Assembly: GCF_014649375.1 (NCBI RefSeq)
Contig: NZ_BMSX01000010.1
Span: 124,001 to 188,000, forward strand
Direction of reading: 5' to 3'
DNA length: 64,000 bases
From: Streptomyces aurantiogriseus
Lineage (GTDB): Bacteria > Actinomycetota > Actinomycetes > Streptomycetales > Streptomycetaceae
The notes under the pieces are model-generated. The model saw only the letters and a list, made by a program, of their open reading frames with translations. It ran no database searches and was not told the origin of the DNA. Shown piece after piece: positions 8,738 to 17,572 of this stretch (the first letter of the stretch is position 1; each line of letters begins with the position of its first letter). Made by a program: the position numbers and the translations under genes.

Positions 8738-9631
8738 TCAGACCTCCACGGCCGTGAGCTTGTGGGGGTTGCGGACGCAGTACACGGCCGTCACGACGCC
8801 GTTGCGAACCTCGATGGAGGTCACCTGGTCGAGTACTCCGTCGATGAGAACGGCCACCGAGTGCATTCCGTTGTAGGTACCGAAGCGCAGGTCGAGTTCG
8901 CCCATCCGGACGCCCTTGGCGAACAGGCCGATCACCAACCGCGCGACCTTGTCGGGTCCATGCACGGGCCGGCGTACGGCATGCACCACGCCGCCTCCGT
9001 CGGCGAGGTACACCACGTCGGGCGCCAGCACGTCCATCAGCCCCTGGACGTCGCCCGTGGTTGCCGCGATCGAGAAGCGTGCGGTGACCGCGGCCGCCTC
9101 GGAAGGCGGTGCGACCGCCGTGTGCCGTTTTGCGTGCACCTGGTTGCGGGCGCGCTGGTTGAGTTGGCGCACGGCTTCCTCGGACTTACCGATCGCCGCG
9201 GCGATCTCCGGGTAGCTGAAGTCGAACACCTCGCGTAGCACGAACACGGCGCGCTGGTTCGGCGTCAGCGTCTCCAGCACCAGCAGCATCGCGGTGGTCA
9301 CGGCTTCTCCGGTGAGCACATGGTCGATGCCGTCGGGCCCCCCGCCCTCGGCGGTATCAGTCGCCAACGGCTCCGGCAGCCAGGGCCCCACGTACTCCTC
9401 CCGTCGGCGGGCGGCGGACCGCAGTACACCGAGCGCCTGTCGGGTGACGATCTGCGCGAGGTACGCCCGGGGGTTTGCCACCGAGGTGAGGTCTACGGTG
9501 CGCCACCGAAGGTAGCTGTCCTGCACCACGTCTTCGGCGTCGACCACCGACCCCAGGATCTCGTAGGCGATCGAGAACAGCAGCGGGCGGTGAGCCGTGA
9601 ACTCGTCCTCGGGGGTCGGCTGCTCAGTCAC
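8738..9631 (-). CDS. ECF41-family RNA polymerase sigma factor with SnoaL-like C-terminus
   Basis: 297 aa. Sigma region 2 (about 10-75) and region 4 (about 115-165) are followed by a SnoaL/NTF2-like extension. Three hallmark ECF41 motifs are visible: WLPEP (84-88) in the linker, DGGG (211-214) and NPHKL near the C-terminus, where the family usually has NPDKL. In this group the fused C-terminal domain replaces a separate anti-sigma factor. GTG 9631 overlaps the TGA of the upstream flavoprotein gene as GTGA, so the two are translationally coupled. ECF41 factors typically control a neighbouring carboxymuconolactone decarboxylase, oxidoreductase or epimerase; here the partner is the flavoprotein. 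Confidence 0.9.
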   Translation of the reverse strand: MTEQPTPEDEFTAHRPLLFSIAYEILGSVVDAEDVVQDSYLRWRTVDLTSVANPRAYLAQIVTRQALGVLRSAARRREEYVGPWLPEPLATDTAEGGGPDGIDHVLTGEAVTTAMLLVLETLTPNQRAVFVLREVFDFSYPEIAAAIGKSEEAVRQLNQRARNQVHAKRHTAVAPPSEAAAVTARFSIAATTGDVQGLMDVLAPDVVYLADGGGVVHAVRRPVHGPDKVARLVIGLFAKGVRMGELDLRFGTYNGMHSVAVLIDGVLDQVTSIEVRNGVVTAVYCVRNPHKLTAVEV

Positions 9632-10722
9632 TTCGTCCCCGGTATCCAGGCGTAGTTGGCAGTGCGGGAGCCGTACTTCGCGTAGCGGGACACGCCCTCC
9701 TTGGCAACGGCCGCGGCGCGCCCGGCGATGTACAGCCGCCGCACCGTGTCGTCCCTGCGACTGGCCTGCACCAGTCCGTCCTTGCGCCCCAGGCTGAGGG
9801 CCTGTCCGGCGTACCCCATGGAGTACGGCTCGGGCTTGCGCCCCTTGACGATGCGGGCCAGGTTGTCGGCCGCATGCGCACCCTGCGGCGAGGCAGTCGC
9901 GCAGCACAACCGCGCGCCCGGAACCGCCGCGCAGTCCCCGACGGCGAAGATGCGCGCGTCGTTCACACTGCGCAGGAACTCATCCACGACCACACGCCCT
10001 TCACGGTTCACCTCCAGCCCGCTGCGGGCAGCCAGATCGGGAACGGCCTCCAGGATCGCCCACAGCGTGAGGTCTGAGACGAGTTCCGCGCCCGACCGCA
10101 GACGCACGACGCTGTCTCCCCGTCCTGACCCGACCACCACCTCCACGGCCATGTCCTCCACGACCTCCACCCCCAACCGATCCAGTCCGGCGCGCACCCG
10201 CTGCTGCGCCCGGGGGGAGAGGCTCGCCGCCATCGACGCCCCCACCAGTCGCAGGTGCAGATCGGGCCGTGCCCCGGCCAGCTCGGATGCCGTCTCGATG
10301 CCCGTCAGACCGCCACCGATCACGGTAACGGCACCCCCGGCAGAGAGCTCGGCCAGCCCGGTGCGAGCCTGCGCGGCACCCTCCCACGTCCCCACCGGGA
10401 CCGTACCCGGCATGGGCACGACCGTGCTTCCGACGGCCAGGAACAGGTAGTCGAACCCGAGGCGCGCGCCGTCTTCGAGGGTGACGCAGCCGTCGCCGAT
10501 CGTGTCGACGGTGCCGACACGCGAAGTGATCCCCGCGCGGAGCATCGAGGCGAGCGGGGTTGCCGCCTGGCCTGTCCCGGCGATCTGCTCGTGCAGCCGC
10601 ACCCGCTCGACGAAGTCCAGGCGTGGGTTGATCACCGTAATCCCGGCGTCCGGCACCTTCTTCGCCAGGCGGTTCGCCGCGATCGTTCCCGCATAACCGG
10701 CGCCCACCACCACGACCCTCAT
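9628..10722 (-). CDS. FAD-dependent NADH-dehydrogenase-like oxidoreductase
   Basis: 364 aa. Two Rossmann motifs: GAGYAGTIAA at the N-terminus (FAD) and IGGGLTGIETASEL near 150 (NAD(P)H). A FAD-binding AVGDCA motif lies near 275. This is the layout of single-subunit Ndh-type dehydrogenases (COG1252). ATG 10722 has GGGAGG five bases upstream. It is the first gene of a two-gene operon with the ECF41 sigma factor and probably supplies the redox activity that ECF41 loci carry. The electron acceptor is unknown. Confidence 0.87.
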   Translation of the reverse strand: MRVVVVGAGYAGTIAANRLAKKVPDAGITVINPRLDFVERVRLHEQIAGTGQAATPLASMLRAGITSRVGTVDTIGDGCVTLEDGARLGFDYLFLAVGSTVVPMPGTVPVGTWEGAAQARTGLAELSAGGAVTVIGGGLTGIETASELAGARPDLHLRLVGASMAASLSPRAQQRVRAGLDRLGVEVVEDMAVEVVVGSGRGDSVVRLRSGAELVSDLTLWAILEAVPDLAARSGLEVNREGRVVVDEFLRSVNDARIFAVGDCAAVPGARLCCATASPQGAHAADNLARIVKGRKPEPYSMGYAGQALSLGRKDGLVQASRRDDTVRRLYIAGRAAAVAKEGVSRYAKYGSRTANYAWIPGTK

Positions 10723-10780
10723 GTCTGCCTCCCGTTGTGAAATCGGATCACACACGGGATGCCGCCCAACGCCCGCTTGT

Positions 10781-10807
10781 GACGCACTGGCGAAGTGACC
10801 TGTGTCA
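10781..10807 (-). promoter_or_regulatory. ECF41-type autoregulatory promoter
   Basis: On the minus strand: TGACACA (complement of 10801-10807), exactly 16 bases, then CGTC (complement of 10781-10784). The recalled ECF41 consensus is TGTCACA-N16-CGTC, so there is one mismatch and the spacing is exact. It lies about 60 bp upstream of the flavoprotein start, where the promoter of the sigma factor's own operon is expected. Confidence 0.7.
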
Positions 10808-10830
10808 CCACCGCTTGAATCTGAGTCGCC

Positions 10831-10941
10831 CGCTTCTACCTCTACCTGTCCGCCGCGATCGTCACGCTGCGTATGCTCATCCACCGCGCGACCCCGCGAT
10901 ACCGCTGGGACGGCCGCCCCACCACCAAGCGCCTGAAGTGA
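10831..10941 (+). pseudogene. Transposase C-terminus relic (IS5-like)
   Basis: A 36-residue open segment, then TGA, reads FYLYLSAAIVTLRMLIHRA, then YRWDGRPTTKRLK. This resembles the C-terminal end of Streptomyces IS5/IS4-type transposases (recall). Nothing upstream continues the frame. It lies on the far side of the ECF41 operon from the relic at 8447-8625, in opposite orientation. Nothing further was recognised between 10942 and 11229. Confidence 0.5.
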
Positions 10942-11229
10942 CGCCTCCTGCCGGGCGCCCTGAGCCGCTTCCTCGTACCGTGCCGGATCCGGCGCTCCAC
11001 GTTCGCGAAGGAGGAGGCGGCGGCCTGCGGTCCGGCTCGATGCCGAGTCGCGAACGCGCCCCTCGGTGGCATCGGACGGCTCGAACCCGCACCGCGAGGA
11101 CGGGCCGCCCACGGCGGTCTCGTCCTGTGGACGACATGCGGGGCTTGGATGACCGCCAGGAGAACCACCGGCACCTGCACGCACGTCTGACCTACAGTGC
11201 CACCAGTCACCGAGGGCGAGGGAGGGGTC

Positions 11230-11652
11230 GTGGAGCGGGCAAGGACAGCGCTGGCCGAGCGGATCGCCGAGCAGAGAACGGGTGTTGGGGATCCTCGGGC
11301 GCTGGTCGGTGAGATGCGGCGTTCGGTCCTTCTGGTGCCGGTGGCTGACGGGGGTCTGTGGTCGGTGCGTTCGGGCGGGGTGCGGTGGGTCTGCGGGTTC
11401 ACCGACGAGGCCGCGCTGGCCCGGTTCGCCCTGCATCACGGATCCGGTGACCGGCCGATGGATTACGCGGCGTTGTTGGGTGCGCGCATCGTCGACGAGA
11501 TCGTGCCGTCCCTGAACGAGCCCGCCGGTCTCGCTGTCGATATCGCCACGGAGGACGGGTCGATGTTCTTCCCGCCGGCCGCCGGCATCGTTCCGGACGC
11601 GGTCGCGGTCGACGCCGGCCGGGCGGGAGAGGAGGGCGGTCATGGGCGGTGA
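11230..11652 (+). CDS. SseB-like small protein at the toxin locus
   Basis: 140 aa. The segment LLVPVADGGLWSVRSGG, then FTDEAALARF, then a segment ending near DEIVPSLNEPAGLAVDI has the order of SseB N-terminal domains, which are frequent beside secreted-toxin genes in Streptomyces. GTG 11230 is preceded by GGAGG at 11221-11225. The last 11 bases overlap the next gene, so it is translationally linked to the toxin operon. An accessory or export role is inferred. Confidence 0.65.
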   Translation: MERARTALAERIAEQRTGVGDPRALVGEMRRSVLLVPVADGGLWSVRSGGVRWVCGFTDEAALARFALHHGSGDRPMDYAALLGARIVDEIVPSLNEPAGLAVDIATEDGSMFFPPAAGIVPDAVAVDAGRAGEEGGHGR

Positions 11653-12298
11653 CGGGCAGGACCTGCGGCTGGGCAAGGCGGCCGTCGCGAAGTTCACGCA
11701 GGGCGTGGGTGCGACCATCGACCAGCTCGGTGAACTGGGCGGTGCCACGGGTTCGGTGATGGGCAAGGGGTTCTCGGAGCTGGCGGTGACGGGGATGGAG
11801 GCCGGGCATCACGGTCTCTCGGTCGATTTCGAGGACTTCTGTGAGCGCTGGGAGTGGGGGGTGCGTGCTTTGGTGAGCGATGCCAGTGCGATCGCGAATC
11901 TTCTGGGTCTGGCGGCGGGCACCCAGTGGGAGCACGACCAGTACGTGGCGGGCTCGCTGAAGGTGGGCGTCAACGCCCTGTTCGGCGGTAACCCGCACGC
12001 CAGTGAGGAGGAGATCGCCCGGCAGGACTGGGGCGATGTGTTCACGCCGGACGCGCTGGATCCGGACTGGAGTGCGGAGTCGTTCGACAAGGCCGGTCAG
12101 GACATCGAGCAGACCTGGAAGGACACCGGCCGCACGGTGCTCACCGAGGGTCAGGGCGGGCAGCGGTCGGAGGTGCTCAACGACGCGTTGGGTATCTCCG
12201 ACGATGAGTGGAACCAGGCGCTGGACGACACCTTCGGGCCGTCGCCCGAGGAGCGCGCGCAGCAGGCGCAGCGGCAGGGTGAGTCCGGGGGGAACTGA
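11642..12298 (+). CDS. T7SS-associated helper protein, hypothetical
   Basis: 218-aa, acidic, largely helical protein with no signal peptide or membrane helix. It overlaps the gene before it and ends two bases before the RHS toxin start, so the three form one operon. The helical N-terminal half, with several W residues, and the location fit the small partner proteins of type VII-secreted polymorphic toxins. No classic WXG motif is seen. Function is inferred from position only. Confidence 0.7.
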   Translation: MGGDGQDLRLGKAAVAKFTQGVGATIDQLGELGGATGSVMGKGFSELAVTGMEAGHHGLSVDFEDFCERWEWGVRALVSDASAIANLLGLAAGTQWEHDQYVAGSLKVGVNALFGGNPHASEEEIARQDWGDVFTPDALDPDWSAESFDKAGQDIEQTWKDTGRTVLTEGQGGQRSEVLNDALGISDDEWNQALDDTFGPSPEERAQQAQRQGESGGN

Positions 12299-12300
12299 GC

Positions 12301-15300
12301 GTGGGTATCGGCGACTTCATCAGTGACATCACGCCCGACTCGGTGGAGGACGCGGTCGAGGGCGGTGTCGAGTGGGTGGGCAACCGGGTCGAGGACGCGG
12401 GGAAGTGGACTGCCGACCGGCTGGACGACGTCGGCTGGGAGTCCGGTGCGGACTGGGTGCGTGAGCAGTCCCGTTCGGTCGCCAACCGGATGGGCGCCGA
12501 GGTCGACGAGATGGACCTCGGGCAGACCGAGGACAAGACCAAGCTGATCTACGGCAGTGTGGACAAGCTGCGCTCCACCGCCGAGAAGCTCCGCGCGTTC
12601 CAGACGGCGTTCGACAGCGCCGGTGAGGGCCTCAAGGGCCTGGACTCCTCCCAGCTCAAGGGTGAGACGGCCAAGGCGGTGCGGACGGCCGTGGGTACCC
12701 AGCCGCCGAAGTGGTTCACCGGTGCGGACGCCTGTGAGAAGGCGGCCGCCGCGCTGGAGGCGTTCGCCGGCACGGTCACTTGGGCGCAGGGTCAGGCGCA
12801 GACGGCGATCGACAAGTGGAAGGACGGGGTCAAGGCGTCCGAGGACGCCGCCGACGCCCACCGCAAGAAGGTCGACGACTTCAACAGCGCCGTCGACCGC
12901 TACAACGCCCAGCCCGCCGACCAGCGCGACCCCTCCACGCTGCCTCCCAAGCCCGCGGCGACCTTCGACGACCCGGGCAAGAAGCTGATGCAGGAGGCGC
13001 AGGACCTCCTCGCCGAGGCCCGCAAGCAGCGGAACACGGCCGCGGAGACCGCGCGCTCGGCGGTGCGCGCCGCCCGCGACACGGCCCCGCAGAAGCCGTC
13101 GTATGCCGAGCAGCTGGGCGACGGGATCCAGGAATTCCAGATCATGGGGGACCATGTCGGCGGTGGCCTGATCAAGGGCACGGCCGGCATCCTGAACTTC
13201 GTCCGCAGTGTCAATCCCCTGGACCCCTACAACATCACCCACCCGGCCGAGTACGCCACATCTCTGAACAGCCTGGCCGCGGGGCTGGTGGTCGCCGCGA
13301 ACGACCCCGTCGGCACCGGCAAGCAGATGATCAGCGACTTCATGAAGGACCCGGCGGAGGGTTTCGGCCGGCTGCTGCCCGACCTCGCGCTGACCGTGGC
13401 CACCGGCGGAGGCGGCGCCGCGGTCAAAGGTGTGCGCATCGCCGGGGACGCCGCCGATGCCGCGCGGGCGCGCAACCTGCTCGACGACGCCCCCGACGGC
13501 ACCCACAACCGACCGGACGGAGAGCGCACCACCGACGGCACGGACCCGGTGGACCTCGCCTCCGGCCGGATGTTCCTGCCCCAGACCGACCTCGCGGTTC
13601 CGGGCATCCTGCCGCTGGTGTTCACCCGCCGCACCGAGTCGGGCTGCACGGCCGGCCGCTTCCTTGGAGCGGCCTGGACCTCCACCGTCGACGAGCGGCT
13701 GGAGATCGACGCCATCGGCGTCATCCACGTCACCGCCGACGGCCTCCTGATCACCTATCCCCACCCGGTGCCCGGCGCGCCGACCACACCGGAATCGGGC
13801 AGGACCCGCACGCTTCTCGCCCGCGACACGGACGGCGACTACACGGTCACCGACCCCCACAGCGGCCTGACCCGCCACTTCACCGCCCCGCCCGGCACCG
13901 AACCGGGCGACGACGGCACGGCCTGGCTGTCGACCGTCACCGAACGCAACGGCCACACGATCACCGTCGACCGCACCGAGGACGGCCTGCCACTGGCCCT
14001 GACCCACTCGGCGGGCCACCAGGTGAAGCTGACCACCACCGACGGCCTGGTCACCGCCCTCTCCCTGGCCGACGCTGGCGAGGGCGGCGCGGACCTGTCC
14101 CTCATGGGCTACGGCTACGAGGACGGCAACCTCACCACGGTCACCAAGCCGTCGGGCGCCACCACCACCTTCGTCTACGACGACCGCCGCCGCGTCATCG
14201 CCTGGATCGACTCCAACGCAAGCCGGTACGACTACGTCTACGACGACCGCGACCGCGTCATCGCCGAGGGCGGCGAGGCCGGCCACATCCAGATCACCCT
14301 CACCTACACCGAACCCGACCCCGAGACCGGCCACCGCACCACCACCCTCACCACCGCCGACGGACACACCACCCGCCACCTCATCGACAACCACTGCCGG
14401 GTGATCGCCACCACCGACCCCCTCGGCCACACCACCCGCTCCACCTACGACACCCACGGCAACCTGCTGACCCGCACCGACCCGCTGGGCCGCACCACCG
14501 CCTACACCTACGACGAGAACGACCGCCTGGTCGCCGTGCTCCGCCCGGACAGCAGTCGACTCGTCATGAAGCCTGGCCCGTTCGGGAGGTACACGGACCT
14601 CCACGGCCCGGACGGCAGCCGCTGGCTCCAGAGCTTCGACGAGCGCGGCAACCGGGTAGCGGTCACCGATCCGGCCGGCCATACGACCCGGTACGCCTAC
14701 GACGCTCGGGGATGCCTGACGTCGATCACCGACGCGCTGGGAGCCGTCACCACAGTCCGCTGCGACGCCATGGGCCAGCCCCTGCAGGTCATCGACCCGG
14801 CCGGCGGGACCACTCATCTTCAGCGCGACGCCCTCGGACATGCAAGACGCGTCACCGACCCCACAGGCGGCGTCACTTGTCTCCAGTGGGACGCAGACGG
14901 CAATGTGATCCGCCGGGAGGCCCCGAACGGCGCCACCGAGTCATGGACCTACGACGGCGAGGGCAACCGCCTCACCCACACCGACCCGGTCGGCGGGGTG
15001 ACCCGGTTCGAGTACACCCACTTCGACCTCCTCGCCGCCCGCACCCAGCCGAACGGAGCCCGGTACGAATTCGGGTACGACGCCGCCCTGCGGCTCACCC
15101 AGGTCACCAACCCGCAGGGCGCACGCTGGACTTACGAGTACGACTCGGCCGGTCGCATGGTCTCGGAGACCGACTTCGACGGCCGAACCCTCAGCTACCG
15201 TCTCGACCCCGCCGGACAACTCGCCTCCCGAACCGACTCGCTCGGCCACATCATCTCCTTCGAGCGAGACCAACTCGGCCGGGTGATCCGGAAGGACGCC

Positions 15301-17076
15301 GACGGCCAGGTGACCACCTACAGCTACGACCGGGCCGGACGTCTTCTGCAGGCGTCCGGCCCGGACAGCGAACTCCTCTACATGTACGACCGCCGGGGAC
15401 GGGTCAAGTCCGAGCTCGTCGACGGCCGCGCCATGAGTTACGCGTACAACGCCGTGGGCCGCCGCACCCGCCGCATCACTCCCACCGGTCACGTGACCAC
15501 CTACACGTACGACGCCAGTGGCCGTCCCGAGCGCCTGACCACCGGAGGGTCCCCGGTCGTCTTCACCCATGATGTCGCGGGCCGTGAAACGGCTCGTGTC
15601 TTCGCAGACTTCGCCGCCCCCCTCACCGTCACCTCGGCCTGGGACGAGGCCGGGCGGCTCTCCGCCAGTCACCTGACCGCCGGCGACCGTACTCTCAACA
15701 GCCGTACCTACTCCTACCGCCCGGACGGCCACCTCAGCTCTGTCAGCGACCTCTTGTCGGGCACCCGCACCTTCGACCTGGACGCGGTCGGCCAAGTCAC
15801 CGCCGTCCACGCACAGGGTTGGGCCGAGCGGTACGCCTACGACGCGAGCGGCAACCTGACCGAGGCGTCCTGGCCCGCTTCCCACCCCGGCAACGAAGCC
15901 ACCGGACCGCGGACCTACGCCGGCACAGCGATCACCCGCGCCGGAGGCGTCCGCTTCGAACACGACGCCATCGGCCGCATCACCCTGCGGCAGAAGACCC
16001 GTCTGTCCCGCAAACCCGATACCTGGCGCTACGAATGGGACGCCGAGAACCGACTCACCTCTGTGATCACCCCGGACGGGACCCGCTGGCGCTACCGCTA
16101 CGACCCCCTGGGCCGCCGCGTCGCCAAGCAGCGTCTGGCAGACGACGAGAGCGTGATGGAGGAGGTCCGGTTCGCCTGGGACGGCATGACCCTCTGCGAA
16201 CAGACCGTTCACCACCCGGACCTCCCGAGCGCAGTCGCCCTCACCTGGGACCATCGGTCCGGCGTTCCACTCTCACAGACCGAGCGCATCATCACGGCGG
16301 ACACCCGTCAGGACGAGGTGGACCGGCGCTTCTTCGCCATCGCCACCGACCTCGTCGGGACCCCTACCGAGTTGATCGGCCAGGACGGCGACATCGCCTG
16401 GCGCACCCGCGCCACCCTCTGGGGCACCACCGCCTGGAGCAGATCCAGCACGGCCTACACCCCGCTCCGCTTCCCCGGTCAGTACTACGACCCGGAAACC
16501 GGCCTGCACTACAACCTGTTCCGCCACTACGACCCTGAAACCGCGCGATACCTCACCCCCGACCCCCTCGGGCTCACTCCCGCGCCCAACCCCGCCACCT
16601 ACGTCCACAACCCCCACACCTGGTCCGACCCCCTCGGACTCAGCCCGTATCCGCGTGGTGAGAAAGGCAACCCGTTCGAGAACCGCGCGGATGCGGAAAA
16701 AGCCGCGTTCGAGCTCGCCGGTGTTCGCTACGGCGAAGAGCCCATCGCGGAGTGGGTAGTCACCGGCGACAAGCAACTGAAGCACACGCCGGGTTATGTG
16801 TATTCACCCGACCCGGCACACTGGGGAAATTTCCGGCAATTCGAAACGGACAGTGGCTCGCGTGTGGTCGTCGAGCACACCCACGATCCGGCAGGTCCAC
16901 ACTTCCATGCCGGCAAACCGAAGATCGATGACACCCGGAACTTCGTCAACTTCGGCTGGGACAATGCAAGGGTGCAGCGACCCGACGGTAGCCTCGGCTA
17001 TCCGGAGTCCATGGAGAGATATGCCAAGATAAACAAATCGGGTGGCGACCATCACCTGTTCTACGAAGGCGGCTGA
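12301..17076 (+). CDS. RHS-repeat polymorphic toxin, putative T7SS-secreted
   Basis: 1591 aa. Residues 1-about 290 are a long helical N-terminal region of the putative T7SS-secreted type. A DUF6531-like junction follows (DPVDLASGRMFLPQTDLAVPG, near 416). Then come about 900 residues of YD/RHS repeats (many Y-x-YD-x-x-GR units). The conserved core end reads GQYYDPETGLHYNLFRHYD, then DPLGL near 1420 and again near 1442. The last about 145 residues are a variable tip carrying HTHDPAGPHFHAG and, at the end, GGDHHLFYEGG. The His-rich tip suggests a metal-dependent nuclease or hydrolase, but no named toxin family was recognised. GTG 12301 follows the upstream stop closely. The toxin is presumably caged in the RHS shell and released in target cells. 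Confidence 0.9.
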   Translation: MGIGDFISDITPDSVEDAVEGGVEWVGNRVEDAGKWTADRLDDVGWESGADWVREQSRSVANRMGAEVDEMDLGQTEDKTKLIYGSVDKLRSTAEKLRAFQTAFDSAGEGLKGLDSSQLKGETAKAVRTAVGTQPPKWFTGADACEKAAAALEAFAGTVTWAQGQAQTAIDKWKDGVKASEDAADAHRKKVDDFNSAVDRYNAQPADQRDPSTLPPKPAATFDDPGKKLMQEAQDLLAEARKQRNTAAETARSAVRAARDTAPQKPSYAEQLGDGIQEFQIMGDHVGGGLIKGTAGILNFVRSVNPLDPYNITHPAEYATSLNSLAAGLVVAANDPVGTGKQMISDFMKDPAEGFGRLLPDLALTVATGGGGAAVKGVRIAGDAADAARARNLLDDAPDGTHNRPDGERTTDGTDPVDLASGRMFLPQTDLAVPGILPLVFTRRTESGCTAGRFLGAAWTSTVDERLEIDAIGVIHVTADGLLITYPHPVPGAPTTPESGRTRTLLARDTDGDYTVTDPHSGLTRHFTAPPGTEPGDDGTAWLSTVTERNGHTITVDRTEDGLPLALTHSAGHQVKLTTTDGLVTALSLADAGEGGADLSLMGYGYEDGNLTTVTKPSGATTTFVYDDRRRVIAWIDSNASRYDYVYDDRDRVIAEGGEAGHIQITLTYTEPDPETGHRTTTLTTADGHTTRHLIDNHCRVIATTDPLGHTTRSTYDTHGNLLTRTDPLGRTTAYTYDENDRLVAVLRPDSSRLVMKPGPFGRYTDLHGPDGSRWLQSFDERGNRVAVTDPAGHTTRYAYDARGCLTSITDALGAVTTVRCDAMGQPLQVIDPAGGTTHLQRDALGHARRVTDPTGGVTCLQWDADGNVIRREAPNGATESWTYDGEGNRLTHTDPVGGVTRFEYTHFDLLAARTQPNGARYEFGYDAALRLTQVTNPQGARWTYEYDSAGRMVSETDFDGRTLSYRLDPAGQLASRTDSLGHIISFERDQLGRVIRKDADGQVTTYSYDRAGRLLQASGPDSELLYMYDRRGRVKSELVDGRAMSYAYNAVGRRTRRITPTGHVTTYTYDASGRPERLTTGGSPVVFTHDVAGRETARVFADFAAPLTVTSAWDEAGRLSASHLTAGDRTLNSRTYSYRPDGHLSSVSDLLSGTRTFDLDAVGQVTAVHAQGWAERYAYDASGNLTEASWPASHPGNEATGPRTYAGTAITRAGGVRFEHDAIGRITLRQKTRLSRKPDTWRYEWDAENRLTSVITPDGTRWRYRYDPLGRRVAKQRLADDESVMEEVRFAWDGMTLCEQTVHHPDLPSAVALTWDHRSGVPLSQTERIITADTRQDEVDRRFFAIATDLVGTPTELIGQDGDIAWRTRATLWGTTAWSRSSTAYTPLRFPGQYYDPETGLHYNLFRHYDPETARYLTPDPLGLTPAPNPATYVHNPHTWSDPLGLSPYPRGEKGNPFENRADAEKAAFELAGVRYGEEPIAEWVVTGDKQLKHTPGYVYSPDPAHWGNFRQFETDSGSRVVVEHTHDPAGPHFHAGKPKIDDTRNFVNFGWDNARVQRPDGSLGYPESMERYAKINKSGGDHHLFYEGG

Positions 17077-17108
17077 ATGCCGTGGGGACCGATGAAAGGT
17101 CAGGGATC

Positions 17109-17546
17109 ATGAAGGACCGGCAGGCACCGGAGTGGCTGGACACCCTTGGGCGCTGTGGACTTGAGGTGAAGGGGGAGGCGGCACCTGACGGCCCACCCGT
17201 GAACGCCGCCATCTATGCGGTCAGCGGATTCGAGGTGGAACCGGTCGTCGCGATCCCCGCCTCCACCGCCCACGCCGCCGACAAACTGGACGAGGCGTGG
17301 CATCACCATGCTTCACAAGCTTCGCTCTACGGGGAGAACGGAGAGTTCCTCATCCTCCCGCCCACACCCGGCGGGAGCGAGGTCGGCTGGGTGCGCGTGA
17401 AGGACCCGGTCGGCAAGAGCCTCCCGTCACGTATCTCCGGGGTGACGGGTTCACCCGAGTTCGTCGCCGTTTCGGTTGACGGCCGCCACCTGTGTGCCGC
17501 CTCGGTCGAAGAATCCGACTACTGGGTGGTAGTGCACGAATTCTGA
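17109..17546 (+). CDS. Candidate immunity protein for the RHS toxin
   Basis: 145-aa soluble protein starting 32 bp after the toxin stop. ATG 17109 follows AAAGG at about 17095; an in-frame GTG at 17082 is an alternative. No domain was recognised. Position directly after an RHS tip, small size and lack of a signal peptide are the usual marks of a cognate immunity gene. Its last codons, VVHEF then TGA, lie inside a 44-bp repeat that recurs at 18113-18156. Confidence 0.65.
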   Translation: MKDRQAPEWLDTLGRCGLEVKGEAAPDGPPVNAAIYAVSGFEVEPVVAIPASTAHAADKLDEAWHHHASQASLYGENGEFLILPPTPGGSEVGWVRVKDPVGKSLPSRISGVTGSPEFVAVSVDGRHLCAASVEESDYWVVVHEF

Positions 17547-17572
17547 GGTCCGATGAGCGTCACGAGCATCAT
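17529..17572 (+). repeat. 44-bp gene-junction repeat, copy A
   Basis: Contains the 3' end of the first immunity candidate (VVHEF, TGA), a GAGG ribosome-binding site and the ATG at 17553. It matches 18113-18156 at 40 of 44 positions by eye. Such duplicated junctions are expected when toxin tips and immunity cassettes exchange by recombination. Confidence 0.8.

Noticed and set aside
12151..14841. 896-codon minus-strand frame inside the RHS gene
   Set aside because: Antisense shadow of the repeat region; low complexity, no ribosome-binding site or domain.
13900..16300. Repetitive YD-type DNA resembling a repeat array
   Set aside because: The periodicity is coding (RHS/YD units of variable length). 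No constant repeat with unique spacers, so not CRISPR.
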